The notes below the pieces were generated by a model that did not search any database, had not been told where the DNA came from, and worked only from the letters and a program-made list of their open reading frames with translations. From NCBI GenBank assembly GCA_031213475.1, contig JARUPZ010000002.1:5093049-5157048 (forward strand): a stretch of 64,000 nt of DNA. Direction: 5' to 3'. The stretch is from Nereocystis luetkeana (Eukaryota > Sar > Phaeophyceae > Laminariales > Laminariaceae). Position 1 is the first letter of the stretch; the number at the start of each line of letters is the position of its first letter. This document shows positions 1-64,000 of this stretch, one piece after another. The translations under genes and the position numbers were made by a program.

Positions 1-507
1 GTAGGAGCAGGAAGAGGGTGCGTGATAGCGTCATAGGAACGGCAAGAGAGTGGTGGAGCAGGAAGAGGGTGGGTGATAGCGTCACAGGATCGGGAATATA
101 GTGGTGTGTGGTACAGTATATAGTCTCATGCGTGAGAGAGCGGGAAGAGGGTGGGTAGAAAGTGTACGAGTGCGTGTAACAATACCTTGCTTGCTTGCTT
201 ACCATAACAATAGTATGGTACCAAGCGAAACAACAATAGTAGCGTGGATGGCATGATGACTTGAACAGGCGCTGTGCACATTGCCGGATGACAAATGGAA
301 TACTAATACTACTATACTGTGGTTCGATATATAATTCTTACTCTTTTTAAGCACAACAACGACACGGCGGCACCCCAGACGGCCTGTGGACAGAACACCC
401 GGGTATACCGAAAAACAAAAAACCGCCCCCCTCCCAGAATAAATAGGTTGGGTTGGCATCGGTTGGCAACGACACTGTAAAACATGCTGCTCACTATATG
501 CTAAGTT

Positions 508-775
508 CAGAGGTCGGGACTCATTGTATCCTTCGTTAGGTTTGCCTATTGAACAGACACTTGTTGGGACTCGCGTGTGTTGTTTGCTTGGAGAATAGAA
601 GAGCAGCTCTATTATTTTCGTGCACGATGAGTAACTGAGAGCAAGGCTCGTGCCTCGCTGGGAAAACCCCTGGTTTTCCATGTAAGGTACGCCTTCCAAG
701 CAGTACAAATGCGATCCCAATAATACCTGAACCCAGATAGTTTCCGGCGTTTCAGCCTCATTCAAAGCAGTGCCA
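508..775. repeat. Local duplicate unit, copy 1
   Basis: GTTAGGTTTGCCTATTGAAC...CTCATTCAAAGCAGTGCCAT; the second copy is at 968-1240. Contains GCTGGGAAAACCCCTGGTTT in both. Confidence 0.78.
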
Positions 776-967
776 TAACACTAGCCTACTCTGATGAGCC
801 GTATATATATGCAGCATTATGGAGAATTCGTGGAAGTCTCCGATTCCACGAGCTAGAACATGAGTCGGGAGGTGCGGCTCCTCAAAACCCACTCCCACAC
901 CTCTGAACGGCAAGGTAACGAAGCCGGCAAGGTACGCCAATCAAAAGAAAGAAACGACGTCGTGTGT

Positions 968-1242
968 TTAAAGGCCCGGACACATCGTATCCCTTGTTAG
1001 GTTTGCCTACTGAGCAGGTACCCGTTGGGACTCACGTGTGTTGTTTGCTTCGAAACAGAAGAAGAGCAGCTTTGTTCCTTTCGTGGACGATGAGACTGAG
1101 AGCAAGGCTCATGCCTCGCTGGGAAAACCCCTGGTTTTCCATCTAAGATACACGTCCCAAGTAGTACAAATACGACCCCAATACCTGAACCCAGGTAATT
1201 ACCGGCTTTTCAGCCTCATTCAAAGCAGTACCATACCTGGTA
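968..1242. repeat. Local duplicate unit, copy 2
   Basis: As copy 1 but ends AGCAGTACCATACCTGGTAG, with one TACCTGGTA at its end that copy 1 lacks. Confidence 0.78.
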
Positions 1243-1395
1243 GCAACTAAGTGAGCTATTAATAGACAACCAGGGTACCTTATTTCTTTTTGGCGGTCTG
1301 TCACAGCTGGCGATCGAGCTATAGACATTTGTGCGGGGTGGAGAACCGTTGCTCCCCACGTATTATACACCTGGTACATAATATATACAGTAGTA

Positions 1396-1915
1396 TATAT
1401 AGGTTGAGTTGGCGTCGGTTGGCAACGACGTTGTAAACACGCCTCTCACTGCGTGACCTAGACAGCCAGGGTAATGTTTTTTGCTCGTTTTTTTTGGCGG
1501 TGACCATGACTGACGGTCGGGTTAGATCATTTTTGTGCGAGGAAAACCTTAACTCCGCACAAGGGGGATGAACGTAGGACGTAGTGGATATATGGTAAGG
1601 CACCCGTGAGGCAGTTGTATAGTGAACCCGTTGCTGTCTCTGGAAGTGGCCACACAAGAAAATATATCACTTCATTGAAGCTGTCATCCATATGCAAGAA
1701 AATCCGCCTCAGAAGCAGTTCTTGGTAGGATGCAGCTCACCCTTCATGCGACTCGCCCAACACCTCACGGCGTTTTGCGTTTGGTGCAAGCAGTGTCTGC
1801 TTGGTCGGTGCAAAACCCAACGTGCTCTGTCCCGGCATAGATAGTAGGGGTGCGAGGGCCCATGGTCATACGACTACGGTCATGCATGAGATCAAGTACG
1901 CCCCCCCTCCCGGTG
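1396..1915 (+). mobile_element. R1 element, near full length
   Basis: Colinear with the copy at 32618 from GGTTGAGTTGGCGTCGGTTG to CATGCATGAGATCAAGTACG and a C tail; more diverged. A 5' R1 piece is also visible at about 445-500. Confidence 0.78.
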
Positions 1916-2760
1916 TGGTCATACGACTAGGGCCATGTATGGCACGATGAGTACACCCCCCTGTCCCCTGGTTACAACAACTAACTGTGGAAACGATCAT
2001 ACCCAGCGACGAGAATCGCGCACACACATTACATGGTGTCCAACCAACCACTACTGCTGTACCATATCATACACCACACTGATGTAAGTTCCCTTATTAT
2101 GCTGTCTGATGTGCGTAAACAACGAAGCTTAGACTATCGGCCAGAGTGGTACATACACACGCCCAAGCTAAACATCACCAGAAGAACAACAAGCAGCGCG
2201 TCATCAACGCTGGTTATCCTATTATAGTTCGTGTACTCACTCCCTACCAAGTCAGATGTTCATTAATAGCATGTTGTGCGATAGCGTGTGTATGTACGAA
2301 AATCATCGCACACACATACATGACTCAAAGCAAAAAGGTTGAGCGGGCTTGTGTAGATATGGTTGATACACTTATGTACACTTATTACACTGGTACATCA
2401 GAGGAGATGTTGATGCCTGCAGAGGCATGGGGGCATACGTAGTACTTGTGTGCTGTAACAATGTAACAATAATGCACTTTTTTTGCAGTAGCTGGTGAAG
2501 GTCAGCAAAAAAAAGTGGATATTTTTTTGTACATACGGTTATCGATTCTCGGCATTGGGGCCTGGGGCCAGTGTCGGGGGGAGAGGGGGGTCCGTCTGTC
2601 CACTACACTGGTGATGACTGACGGATCCTTACTACCGAAGAGTCCAAATTGTACTGAGCCAATTCCGGAGCCAACACAGAGCAGCAGCAACGACGAAATA
2701 ACATAAAAAACTCCGGGAAAGAAAGCATTTCGTTCGCCGCCAAAGCCCAACGGGATGGAT
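1916..2760. other. No recognisable gene
   Basis: Short frames only, no domain match. Contains AT/GC-neutral unique-looking sequence. Confidence 0.5.
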
Positions 2761-3340
2761 AGGTTAACGTTGGTAAGGTCACTGTTCGCCGCTGATTACG
2801 GACCGTGCAAGCTGGCTTCAAGCCGCAAGCTATCAGCCCCGATAGGAGTCGAAGTCGACATACTGCAACGTACGAGTACATCGCAGTACAAGCCGCGCTC
2901 GCGGGCGAAACCGCGCTTGCGGGAGACCCCACCGTGCCGTTCGCGCTGTTACGCGAACCCACGCTCGCACATACTCTCCGCTACGCTGGACCGGATGGCA
3001 TGCGCACGCGCGTGTTGTTCTGTTGCAAGAACAGAACACCGGAGCGGAGGGCGACCGACCTTCGTTGAAAATAGTACGGCTCGCAGAAGAGGAATTCCTC
3101 GACACCCTGACCATATATCAGGTCGAAAACAGTTGCGCATATCGCAATCGGCGCAATCGTAGGTGGTAGCGGCGCAGTCAGTCGTAGGTGGTATTGGTCG
3201 AGGAGGCCGGCAAGCCTCTCCACCAGAGCGAAAATACTCCGACGTGGGTCTCGACGATAAGCCACCTTGCTTGTCGGGGGCAGAGGTTCTCCTGTCGTAC
3301 GGGCGGCCGGGCGGGTGGAAGGCAGCAGCCATCAGGACAA
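2760..3340 (+). other. GC-rich coding-like island, unassigned
   Basis: Frames on the plus strand give AVQAALAGETALAGDPTVPF and, in another frame, IVRLAEEEFLDTLTIYQVEN. The composition looks coding, but frames are short and interrupted and I recognise no family. Confidence 0.35.
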
Positions 3341-3550
3341 AAAGGGAAACACCACAACACTGAAGTCTTTTGGCGCTCTTTCACCACTGTTACAGTATTA
3401 ATCGTATGTACAAGCGCGATGAAATACCGTGTGGGCATCAACATCACTATCCACGCGGTCGTCACCTTTCGGGATATAATGGTGCCAGCACATCATGTGT
3501 TGTATGATATGATACCTGGTGAATGCCCTCAACATACTCTTGTTATTGCT

Positions 3551-4011
<461 letters not shown>

Positions 4012-4079
4012 CTATTACCAGGTATCTACCAGGTACTATTTTTTGTATTGGGCCTTTTGGGTCGCGAGTAAATACTTTA

Positions 4080-5035
4080 TGGATCTATCACGTACATGTA
4101 TAAACACCACCACCACAAATCAGCTAGAAAACGCCGTCGTCGTAGAAACCCGCCCCCCCTCCTTGGGACCCTTGGCACCCCGAGCCGATCATCAACAACT
4201 TTCATTCAAGCATAGCCCGCAACGAACATCAAATCAATCAACCACCGTCCAATTTTCGGGGCAGCAGCTGCGTGTGGATGTGGGCGCCAACCGGGCAAAA
4301 CAAAAAGTGTTACTCAAGCTTGCGTAGCCAATCGTATCCGAGAGGTAAGGTAAGCCGACAGGGCAGCGCGAGAGTTCGAGGCAGGAGGAACCGCTGACAT
4401 AATTTCCCCCGCGCGAAAATAGGCACCAGGCAATCATTATTCAATCGTTCAAACGATCAATCAAGCAACGATTATCAATCGATCAATCAGTCAGTCGAAT
4501 CAACCAGTCAACCAACCAATCAACCGAAGCCAAAACTATTTCAGTCAACAAAGCAATCAGCCAATTAACCAATCAATGGCATTCGTCGCACACAATGGTT
4601 AATAATGAGAAAAGCGCAATAAAAACATGCCGGCATTAGCAAGTACCCCCATTCATTCGTTTTCAGGTGCTCCTCGGCATATATAGGGTACAAGCGCTGC
4701 GAGCACGACTCGCCGTCTTTTGTTGCCCTTGAAACTCTACTGATCAAATATTATAGTAGGTTACACAGCCAAAAACGCAAAAAAAAAAAACGTGCATCGA
4801 TAGACAGCGCTGGCACTACAATAGGATAGCGCCGATCAAAACCCTTAATCCTACTCGTTTCACCCAAAAAGCAACTACAGGACAGGCCGGCTCCGCTTCC
4901 AGATACGTACGAACACACCTCCAACGTCTGTCTGCCTTATAGCACTATGCTTGCACACGGTACTGCTGTAGGTTTGCCGCCGCTACTACATACTGTGAAA
5001 TACTACCTACATGGACAGCTTCGACAAATCACTAC
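4080..5035. other. No gene seen; CAATC-rich at 4430-4580
   Basis: Includes a degenerate (CAAT) tract 4430-4580. Nothing else recognised. Confidence 0.5.
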
Positions 5036-5039
5036 TGGT

Positions 5040-6190
5040 ATACAAGGCGCTTCGCTCCGCGGGCGGCCTACGCCGCCCGCTACGCTCGCTCAGGAAGGAA
5101 AAAAGTACATCAAATTATGCGAAGCGAACAGAGGTCCACGATTGATTTAGTTTTTTTAAGGATCGTAATTGCAAACCGGCGACTTGATGATGCCAAGAGT
5201 CCCGCCGCCATGCTTCAGGAGAAAACAGCTCCGACGTCAGCTTGGATGCCACATATACGCTTCGCGTCGCGGATGTCGCACGTACGTACATACACCCCAG
5301 GTAGGGTACTACTGTCTGTACTTATTTTATTCTTTCGATATGCTCTATGTCTGTATTGTATGTACGAAGAAAGCGAAAGCACAGCACGGCACAGCAGCAA
5401 AAACAATGAAAATGAAACCGAAAATTCGGAAAGGAAAAAAAATCCCCGTCCCCTCTCGTGTAATATTTTTCTGCCTGATTGGAACACGTTACACCGTTAC
5501 ACCCGGTCGAAAAGAAGAATAGAAAAAATCGCACAGAAGAGCTTCTCTCTCAGCCTCGTACGCCGCCCGCCCCTCTCGCGACCACCTCGCTACCGATTCG
5601 GTCCGGGTAAAGCTTATATCACTCTCTGCCACAATCAGCCCCGTCGCCCGCCCCGCGTGAAGCCCGGTGCTCACCGTGGCCGTCGTTCGCCAGCTCGATA
5701 ACGTTGGTGTTCAAACTGCACACCTCCCTCTTTCAACTTCAGCGTAGTCGCAAAAATAAGCACCGCTTGAATATTATCTTGCCCTCTCGAACGACCTTTG
5801 TAAACTCGTACATACTCTATCAACAATCATAAATCGAAGCCAGACAAAGCCCGTTCATGCATCCCTCGTGTCTCGAGGCACACGCGACGCCTAGGCACGA
5901 AAGCGGCGACCGCGCTCCTTGCAACCCCCTCTCTACCCGCCAGCACCCGCTGGCACCCACGACGGTGCCGGGTCCTCCCGCGATGCCGTGCTCGGAGAAC
6001 ACGCACGCACGCGAAACGAAAGAAGAAAAAAGGAAGAAATTACCGAGAAAAAAAAGAACTGCTGGAAAGGTCCGGCAAGAAAAGAAAGGGGGTGGTTTGG
6101 AAGTGGGAGCTCTGAGAGGCCAGGGATGCACCAACGGAGCATGCTCAGGGGTTGTGATCTAAGTATGTACCTGGTAGTTCTATATCTGTA
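5040..6190. repeat. Dispersed repeat D1, copy 1
   Basis: Matches 25975-27115 over about 1.1 kb at roughly 80-85% identity by eye, from GGCGCTTCGCTCCGCGGGCG to GAGAGGCCAGGGATGCACCA. The minus strand holds RATGL-VAE, SFTRTESVARWSREGRAAYE in both copies. I do not recognise this peptide. Confidence 0.82.
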
Positions 6191-6420
6191 GCAAAGCATC
6201 AAGTTCCTCGCCTGTCGTTGCGCGAGAGGTTTGCTACAGGGTTTGCATGCGTAGTACAGACCCAACCCGGGAAAATTGTGCTAAGCAGATCATGCAGAGT
6301 ATTATACGGGACTCACCCAGCAACGGGAGAGCTAAAACATGCACGATCGCGAATAGATTTTTTTCTCGAAAATATCAAGAGCATGATGAAGTGGGAATTA
6401 TCTGTAGATGATTTGTGAGA
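6185..6420 (+). repeat. GATC-module copy
   Basis: AAGTTCCTCGCCTGTCGTTG..AGTACAGACCCAACCCGG..CAGATCATGCAGAG..GGACTCACCCAGCAACGG, the conserved module otherwise linked to GATCATCTACAGAT ladders. Confidence 0.75.
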
Positions 6421-8945
6421 GGTGTGATATGCTACCATCGGTTGTTGCCTCAGCAAAACCAAAAAAACATCAGAACAACTCACGCAAAACAAGAAGCATG
6501 CATACAGTACAGTAGGAGCCGAAACAAAGCGACTTGAGAACGAACACGGAAAAAAAAAAAACCCGACAAGAAGCCGAACTAAAAGACAAAAAAGACAGAA
6601 AACAGAAGCAACAAATTATTGGCAACAAAAAAAAGGGGCGCTGAATGAATGAAGTGCTCCGGCCTCTTTGTTGGCACAAAAGGAACGGACGGCGTCGATC
6701 GAAGCAGAGAGAGGCGGCGGGGTACAGCTGAGGGAATCGCTCAGGCAGACAACCACTCACGTAAGGCGCAAAAACGAGACCAATTTCAACTGTTCAAAAG
6801 GGATTAGGCCCGCAACAAAAAAATCCACGTGTGATACCCCACACCCCCCGCCTCCCCCATCATCCATCATCAGAAATTATCGATGGTGCCGTTCAAAGTT
6901 TCCATCGGAACACAATAACCCATCGGTAGTACGTATCCAAAAATTGTATTCCACCGGAACAGCATCCAACGGTACTATCCAACAGTGCCATGAGGTCGAG
7001 AACCTGCCCCAGTTACGATGAAATAAGCACAACATCAGCCCCCGACGAAACGCCCCATCTACTGTATTGATAGCTGAACAATCCTCGGCCGATCGCCTGT
7101 AATGAAGGCAATCACCAGGTCCCGAAGTTATATGGTAGCAAGGTCGAAAAAAAAATCTGGGAAACTCGATGACCAAACAACGCCATTCGCGAAAAGCAAC
7201 AACAAAAACGAAAAAAGCAACAACAACAACCACAACAACAACAAAAACAGACGGCGCAATCCTCCTCGCAGCGAGAGCACGGGCCAAAAAAACGCGCGTG
7301 CGCGAAACGCCAAGGTGTACTTCTACGGCACAAAGCAAGACTCCGGGATGGCGGCACGCTGATGATCAAGCTTGTGGGAACACAAGAAACTCCGGCGATA
7401 CACCCGCGGGGTTCGGACCGATGACAGTCATGCATGCCTGCAAGCATTCCTACAGCCAAAACACAGTAAGGCCCCGCCCCCCTCCCATCAGCCTCCCCCC
7501 CACAACCGTGACCGCCCCGCCGTGTGTTCCAATCAATCAACGCTTCAAGCAAAGCCCATAATAGTCTAAACTGTCATACATGCATACATACTACTACAGC
7601 AACACTCCAACGGTCTACCGATAAAGTTATAAAAAAATCCTGCTTAATTACGTGACATACCGGCGCACAGCACAGCAAGCGAGCGCTTTTCTCCCTAACA
7701 AAGAAGACTACGCATGCAGGTTATGTGTCTTTCGTGTTTCATCCGTCCGCCCGCAGGGCCGCACCAGACAAAACCAGCGGCCTCCTTCCCCCCCCCCTGC
7801 TTACATTGTTTCGCAGAACCGAATAGATTGTAGGGCCGCACAGCAGTGGCCGCAAAAAATAACCGAAGAAACTCTCGATTCAAGCACATCTCATCAGAAA
7901 CTAAAAAAGAGTGGGCTTCATATACTTGCGGTTTGCGTCGACCACAGAGCAAAATGGGAGCGAGAGCCCGGCCGATTCTCCTGGCTGTCTCAGGTCTTAC
8001 GAGGAGCCCACAAGCAGTACTCTCACAACTGGTCCCATGTGTAACGTAGAATGACTTTAACGAACCTCTTCCCCCCCCCCCCCCCCTCGCTCCCCCTCCA
8101 GTGCTACAAAAACTTCTAGACGGGCACAACCCAGCGGCTTCCCCACGCCCCGGTGCCACCCTCACAATGGCGGCTTCAAAAATTAAAAAAGTATAGACGG
8201 AGATGAACTCCAATGTTCTCACATTATCCACTCCAATACAAGCCACATTCTTCTGACGGGAGTTGCTCCTTAGGAGTCACACGAAACAAAAAAGGGCACG
8301 AGCAGCTTTTGAGATCATGACGTACCGGCAACGATCACGAACTACAACCAGACGTCACGCCGCCCCCCTCCTACTCCGTCTACCAGCCCATCACGGCGTC
8401 ATCTTGCGAAAAGAGCATACAACTCTTTACCTAAATATTGGGACCTTTCGGACTGAATATTAACATACAAAAGTTCCTCATATTCAGAGACAGTGGTACA
8501 TACGCACGCGTCGAGGTGGACACACACACAAAAAAACTCCCCCATCTCAAAAAGGTCTTATTTCACACCGATGCACCCCGGCTCCACAGTTATCCGAATA
8601 AGCCAGGCAAGGTCTGCATCAAATACGTTCAAGGCTAAGCCGTCCGTCTCCCGCCGCCGGCTGGACTACTCGTGCGACATAAACTCAACCAGCATTCGCG
8701 CTTGCGAAGGGTTTTTGTTTCATCTTGTAGTGCTCGTTCAGTTCCCCATATCCCGTTTTTCCTCGTTACAGTACGCGGGCTCGGCCGCCAACCCCCCTCC
8801 CCTCAACATAAACCCAACAGCACCAAACGTTCGAGCCCATCAGCCGAACTGCTCATACCTCCTTCCCCGCCCCCCGCCCTCTCCACCCTCAACAACCCAA
8901 CAGCACTGATGCGTTCGAGCTCATTCGCTCTCTTTCTACCACGGT
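6421..8945. other. No gene seen; low-complexity flank
   Basis: A-rich and (CAA)n stretches near 7195-7250, a C run at 8071-8088, and a local duplication around CCCAACAGCAC (8810, 8890). No coding signature. Confidence 0.5.
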
Positions 8946-9333
8946 TGTCGAGTTAGATCATTTGTGCGAGGTAAAGAACCTTTACTCCGCACAAAGGAAT
9001 TGATCGTATCACCTAGTGTTCAAGGTAAGGCACACAAGAGGCAGTTACATAATACTCCCATTGCTGTCTCTGGAAATGCCTACACCGGAAGTTGAACTAA
9101 CTCATTGAAGCTGTCATCCATATGCAAGCCCGCCTCACAAGCGGTTCTTAGTAGGATGCAGCTCAACCTTCAGGCGACTCACCGGACACCTCACGGCGCT
9201 TCGCGCTTGGTGCAAGCAATGTCTGCCTGGTCGGTGAATACCCGACACGCTGGTCATACGACTGCGGCCATGCATGAGATCGAGTACATCTCTCCTATCG
9301 AGTACACCCCCCGCCCCCGCCCCTCTGCCTGCG
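8946..9333 (+). mobile_element. R1 element, 5'-truncated
   Basis: Starts AGTTAGATCATTTGTGCGAG and ends TCGAGTACACCCCCCGCCCC. A second short R1 end follows at 9358-9440. Confidence 0.8.
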
Positions 9334-10035
9334 TGCTCCGTCTCGGTCTTATATTATAGGGATGCGAGGGTCTACGGTTACACGATTACGGCCATGCATG
9401 ACACGACTGCCCCTCCCCTCCCACTCCCCCCTCCCCTGTTCTCTTTGAACCCTCCTTTTCCCTTGTGAACAATAACCCCGCATCATCGATAGGTTTGAGC
9501 AAGTCCATTAGACCTCCCCATAACGTGACTACAACCCCCCCCCCCCCCCCCCCCCCGCCCCTACGCGCGCCCACCGCCAACCAAGCCGCAGGACAGTCAA
9601 GAACTCACAAATACAAAGCACCACTGTGTCCACAAATAGAACGATCACTTGATACTCATATTATTGACCAAGCGGTCCTTATAATTCCGATCAAATGAGA
9701 GGTATTTCGCAGCGCTTTTGGCGCTCCAGGGGACAAGAGACCAAGAATGGCATTGGTGCTGCTGGGGTATACCAGGTACAGAGGATGATACATTTCGTAC
9801 CGGAACTGCTGCACCGCAAGAAACTCACGGCACGCTCAGTCAGAAACACGGCACCACAATGGGTAAAACACGCTCGAGGGGCTTGCTCATGATGCACATA
9901 CTTGCCGTACGACTAACTCGCTTCTGGCATGGCATGTACCGCTCGTGCTGCAGACCGCTTCACCTTAAGCGCTAGGCGAGACCGAGTTTCTCATGGTTGT
10001 GGCTTGTTGTACTTGGGGGTTTACACCACCACCGT

Positions 10036-10140
10036 CCAACAAGCAGGCAGGCAGGCATGCAAGCCGGCAAAGCAAGCAAGCGAGCAGGCAACCAAGCAAT
10101 CGAGCAAGCAAGCAAGTCAGAGCCGCAATCCATCTAGCCA
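10036..10140. repeat. CAAG/AGGC-rich microsatellite
   Basis: Degenerate (GCAA)n/(GGCA)n, e.g. AGGCAGGCAGGCATGCAAGC. Confidence 0.8.
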
Positions 10141-10295
10141 TCGAGCAAGCCCATCAAAGCCACCACGCTAACAATAGCAGAGTCCCCCCAACACGCCCCC
10201 AAGAGCCAGCAAGCCAGCCATGAAAACTCATCCATCACGCCATCCATCTCGTTAGCACCTCTCCCACCCCCACCTGTTGGGGGTAGCTCTATTTT

Positions 10296-10390
10296 AGAGC
10301 AGTAACGGCGCCCCGTCTCGAAAGGGACGCGTGGTCAATGGTCACATGACTAAGGCAAGCAACAAATAAGTACACGCCCCTCCCCCCCCT
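10296..10390 (+). mobile_element. LINE 3' end only, poly(C) tail
   Basis: GTCTCGAAAGGGACGCGTGG...GACTAAGGCAAGCAACAAAT then C-rich tail, matching the 3' UTR at 20810-20885. It lies about 70 bp past the ferlin stop codon. Confidence 0.8.
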
Positions 10391-10458
10391 CCCCCCTCCC
10401 GCCTCCTCCCCCCTTCCCCCGGCGCACAAAAGCCACCCTGAACTCACGGTTGGCTCTA

Positions 10459-62288
<51,830 letters not shown>

Positions 62289-62940
62289 CTTTGTTCGTTT
62301 AGTCGTCCGAACCGAACCGAGCCGAACCGATCAGGGGCGGGGGGGGGGGGGGGGGGGTGAACGCGACCGGCAGAAACAACTCCGTCTTAAAAAGGACCGA
62401 AAACCAAAGCCTGGCACAAACGCATTCATACACCAACAAAAAACGACGAAATAAAAAACAAGTGAGGTTTTACCATCCCGCGCAGTGACTAAAAAAGCAG
62501 CAGTACTACCAATATGTATGTGTACATCTATACATGCACAAAGCTTCTCCTTCGGGGTTTACCTGATATCGATTGGCAATACAGAACAACAACCTGACAA
62601 CCGCAAAGTACACTGCTAACATGGGCAGAGTTTCTCAGTGTGGACCCCGAATTATTCAGGTTGGATATACGTGAATCACAGGCAGCACAATACCCACAGC
62701 GGCACAGAACCCCGACATACTGCAAAAGGGAGAGACAACAAGGCAGAAAGCGTTCGTTCGTCCCTCGCACGCACTGTAGCCACCGGGAACCAAGCGGAAA
62801 AATCTTGATAGCTACAAAAAAAAAAAAAACAAGTAGCCACCACCGGGTAAGAGAGCCGGGCAAGTAACACGAACATCAAGCCCAAACGAGTTTATAGTTA
62901 GCTCTATAACTTGAAAAAAGAATCGCAGGGCCGGGGAGAT

Positions 62941-63027
62941 CGGGGGGGGGGGGGGGGTACTTATTTGTTGTTCCACTGATGTAGTAATTGACTATTGAAC
63001 ACGCATCCCTTTCAAGACGGAGCAGAG
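62941..63027 (-). mobile_element. LINE 3' end fragment
   Basis: Poly(G), GTACTTATTTGTTGTTCC...CACGCATCCCTTTCAAGACG. Confidence 0.72.
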
Positions 63028-63036
63028 CGTATGATC

Positions 63037-63150
63037 GGGGGGGGGGGGATACTCGATATCATCCATGGCCGCAGTCTTACGACTATAGACCCCCGCCTCC
63101 CTACAATGCCGAGATGGAGCACGTCGGCTTTTCACCGACCAGGGATAGTG
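63037..63150 (-). mobile_element. R1 3' end
   Basis: G run, ATACTCGATATCATCCATGG...CTACAATGCCGAGATGGAGC. Confidence 0.72.
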
Positions 63151-63299
63151 GGCTGTGCGCACCAACGTTGCGACCATGGACGGGTCCACGTTGTGATGTC
63201 AAGCAACGGGATTAAGTAAACCATCGAAGGCTAGGGGAGGCCGTATAGGGGGCGGCGAACAAAGCACTTCCTGACAGGTACGATTGTTGCACACGCAGG

Positions 63300-63690
63300 A
63301 CATATAGATCATCTACAGATATACTATATACAGATAATCTACAGATACAAAATCTACAGATGGATCATCAACAGATAGATCATTTACAGATGGATAATCT
63401 ACAGATAGATGGGTCATCTACGGATAGATGGTCTACACATAGACCATCTACACATAGATCATCTACACAAAGATCATCTCCACATATATGATCTACAGGT
63501 AGATCATCTACAGATTATTCATCTACAGATAGATCGTTTACACATAGATCCCAACCTGCCGCCATGAGATACCGTGCAGGATCTACGTAGCACAGCCCCA
63601 ACTCAGGAAAACATGAGCTACTAACAGATCTTACAGATTACACGCCAGGAATCTACCTTCCCCGAGAGCTCTAGATCATCCAGCTCTCCG
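63300..63690 (+). repeat. GATC ladder plus module
   Basis: About 250 bp of GATCATCTACAGATAGATCA and CTACACATAGATCATC, then CCCAACCTGCCGCCATGAGA..GATCTACGTAGCACAG. Confidence 0.87.
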
Positions 63691-64000
63691 ACATGACGAC
63701 TATTGCATGCGCTCGCGCGGCGGGCGGGACCGAAAGACGATCAAGGGTTTCATAAAGAACATCTGCTGTCAAGCCAACTGGGTTGGGGGGTCAGCCAAAG
63801 CACCCGAACACCTTCCCGTATACCAGGGATACACTATACACGGTATTAAAGTACGTCGGGGTTCAGGCCTATCGACACTACCGTGCCCAATTCTTTTGGG
63901 AATGGCAATGTCCACCAGGCATGACGAAAAGTAGACCGTTGCTTGCTCATCGTCGGTAGAGCCGTCGGTCAACGTAGAGCGCGCGACCTTGGCTAGTATC

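Overview
The window is eukaryotic nuclear DNA. One gene dominates it: a ferlin (multi-C2-domain, tail-anchored membrane protein) on the minus strand. I can place 28 coding exons, from an incomplete 5' end at 62288 down to the stop codon at 10459. The exons are short, mostly about 50-210 bp, and total about 4.0 kb of coding sequence in 51.8 kb. They are separated by introns of 0.3-6.7 kb packed with repeats. Reading phases agree across almost every junction, all donors are GT except one GC, and the protein order follows animal dysferlin: C2, 'NLYG' and 'YRGRLL' motifs, FerB, C2, C2, acidic linker, C2, C2, C-terminal membrane helix. No DysF domain is present. The N-terminal exons lie upstream of 62288, outside what I can recognise.

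Organism: the many short exons, large repeat-filled introns, mostly canonical splice sites and interstitial CCCTAA repeats fit a large-genome photosynthetic stramenopile such as a brown alga. This is inference only, and another large-genome protist is possible.

Layout. 1-10458 is downstream of the gene and holds dispersed-repeat fragments, a 460-bp (AGT)n tract and no gene I can defend. 10459-62288 is the ferlin gene. 62289-64000 holds repeats only, either upstream intron or flank. A 100-N assembly gap at 28971-29070 interrupts the gene next to its low-complexity acidic exon.

Repeats. (1) A LINE (two 5'-truncated copies with reverse-transcriptase thumb and C-terminal zinc-finger coding, plus many 3' ends only) carries a poly(C) 3' tail instead of poly(A). 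(2) A roughly 0.5-kb non-autonomous element, here called R1, ends in the same GAGTAC-R-C(n) terminus and is probably mobilised by that LINE. Many of the poly(C)/poly(G) runs are these tails. (3) Four terminal-inverted-repeat MITE families are present. MITE-1 has TA target duplications, MITE-2 has TTAA duplications, MITE-3 is about 250 bp, and MITE-4 and MITE-2 have also been amplified into adjacent tandem arrays. (4) GATCATCTACAGAT ladders are linked to a conserved module of about 160 bp.

The most unusual signal is the nonamer TACCWGGTA. It occurs about 29 times (about 0.5 expected by chance) and arises by repeated 7-bp insertion at TA dinucleotides, as shown by comparing related repeat copies with and without it. 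I recognised no retrovirus-like, Polinton-like or other virus-derived element, no CRISPR array and no RNA gene.
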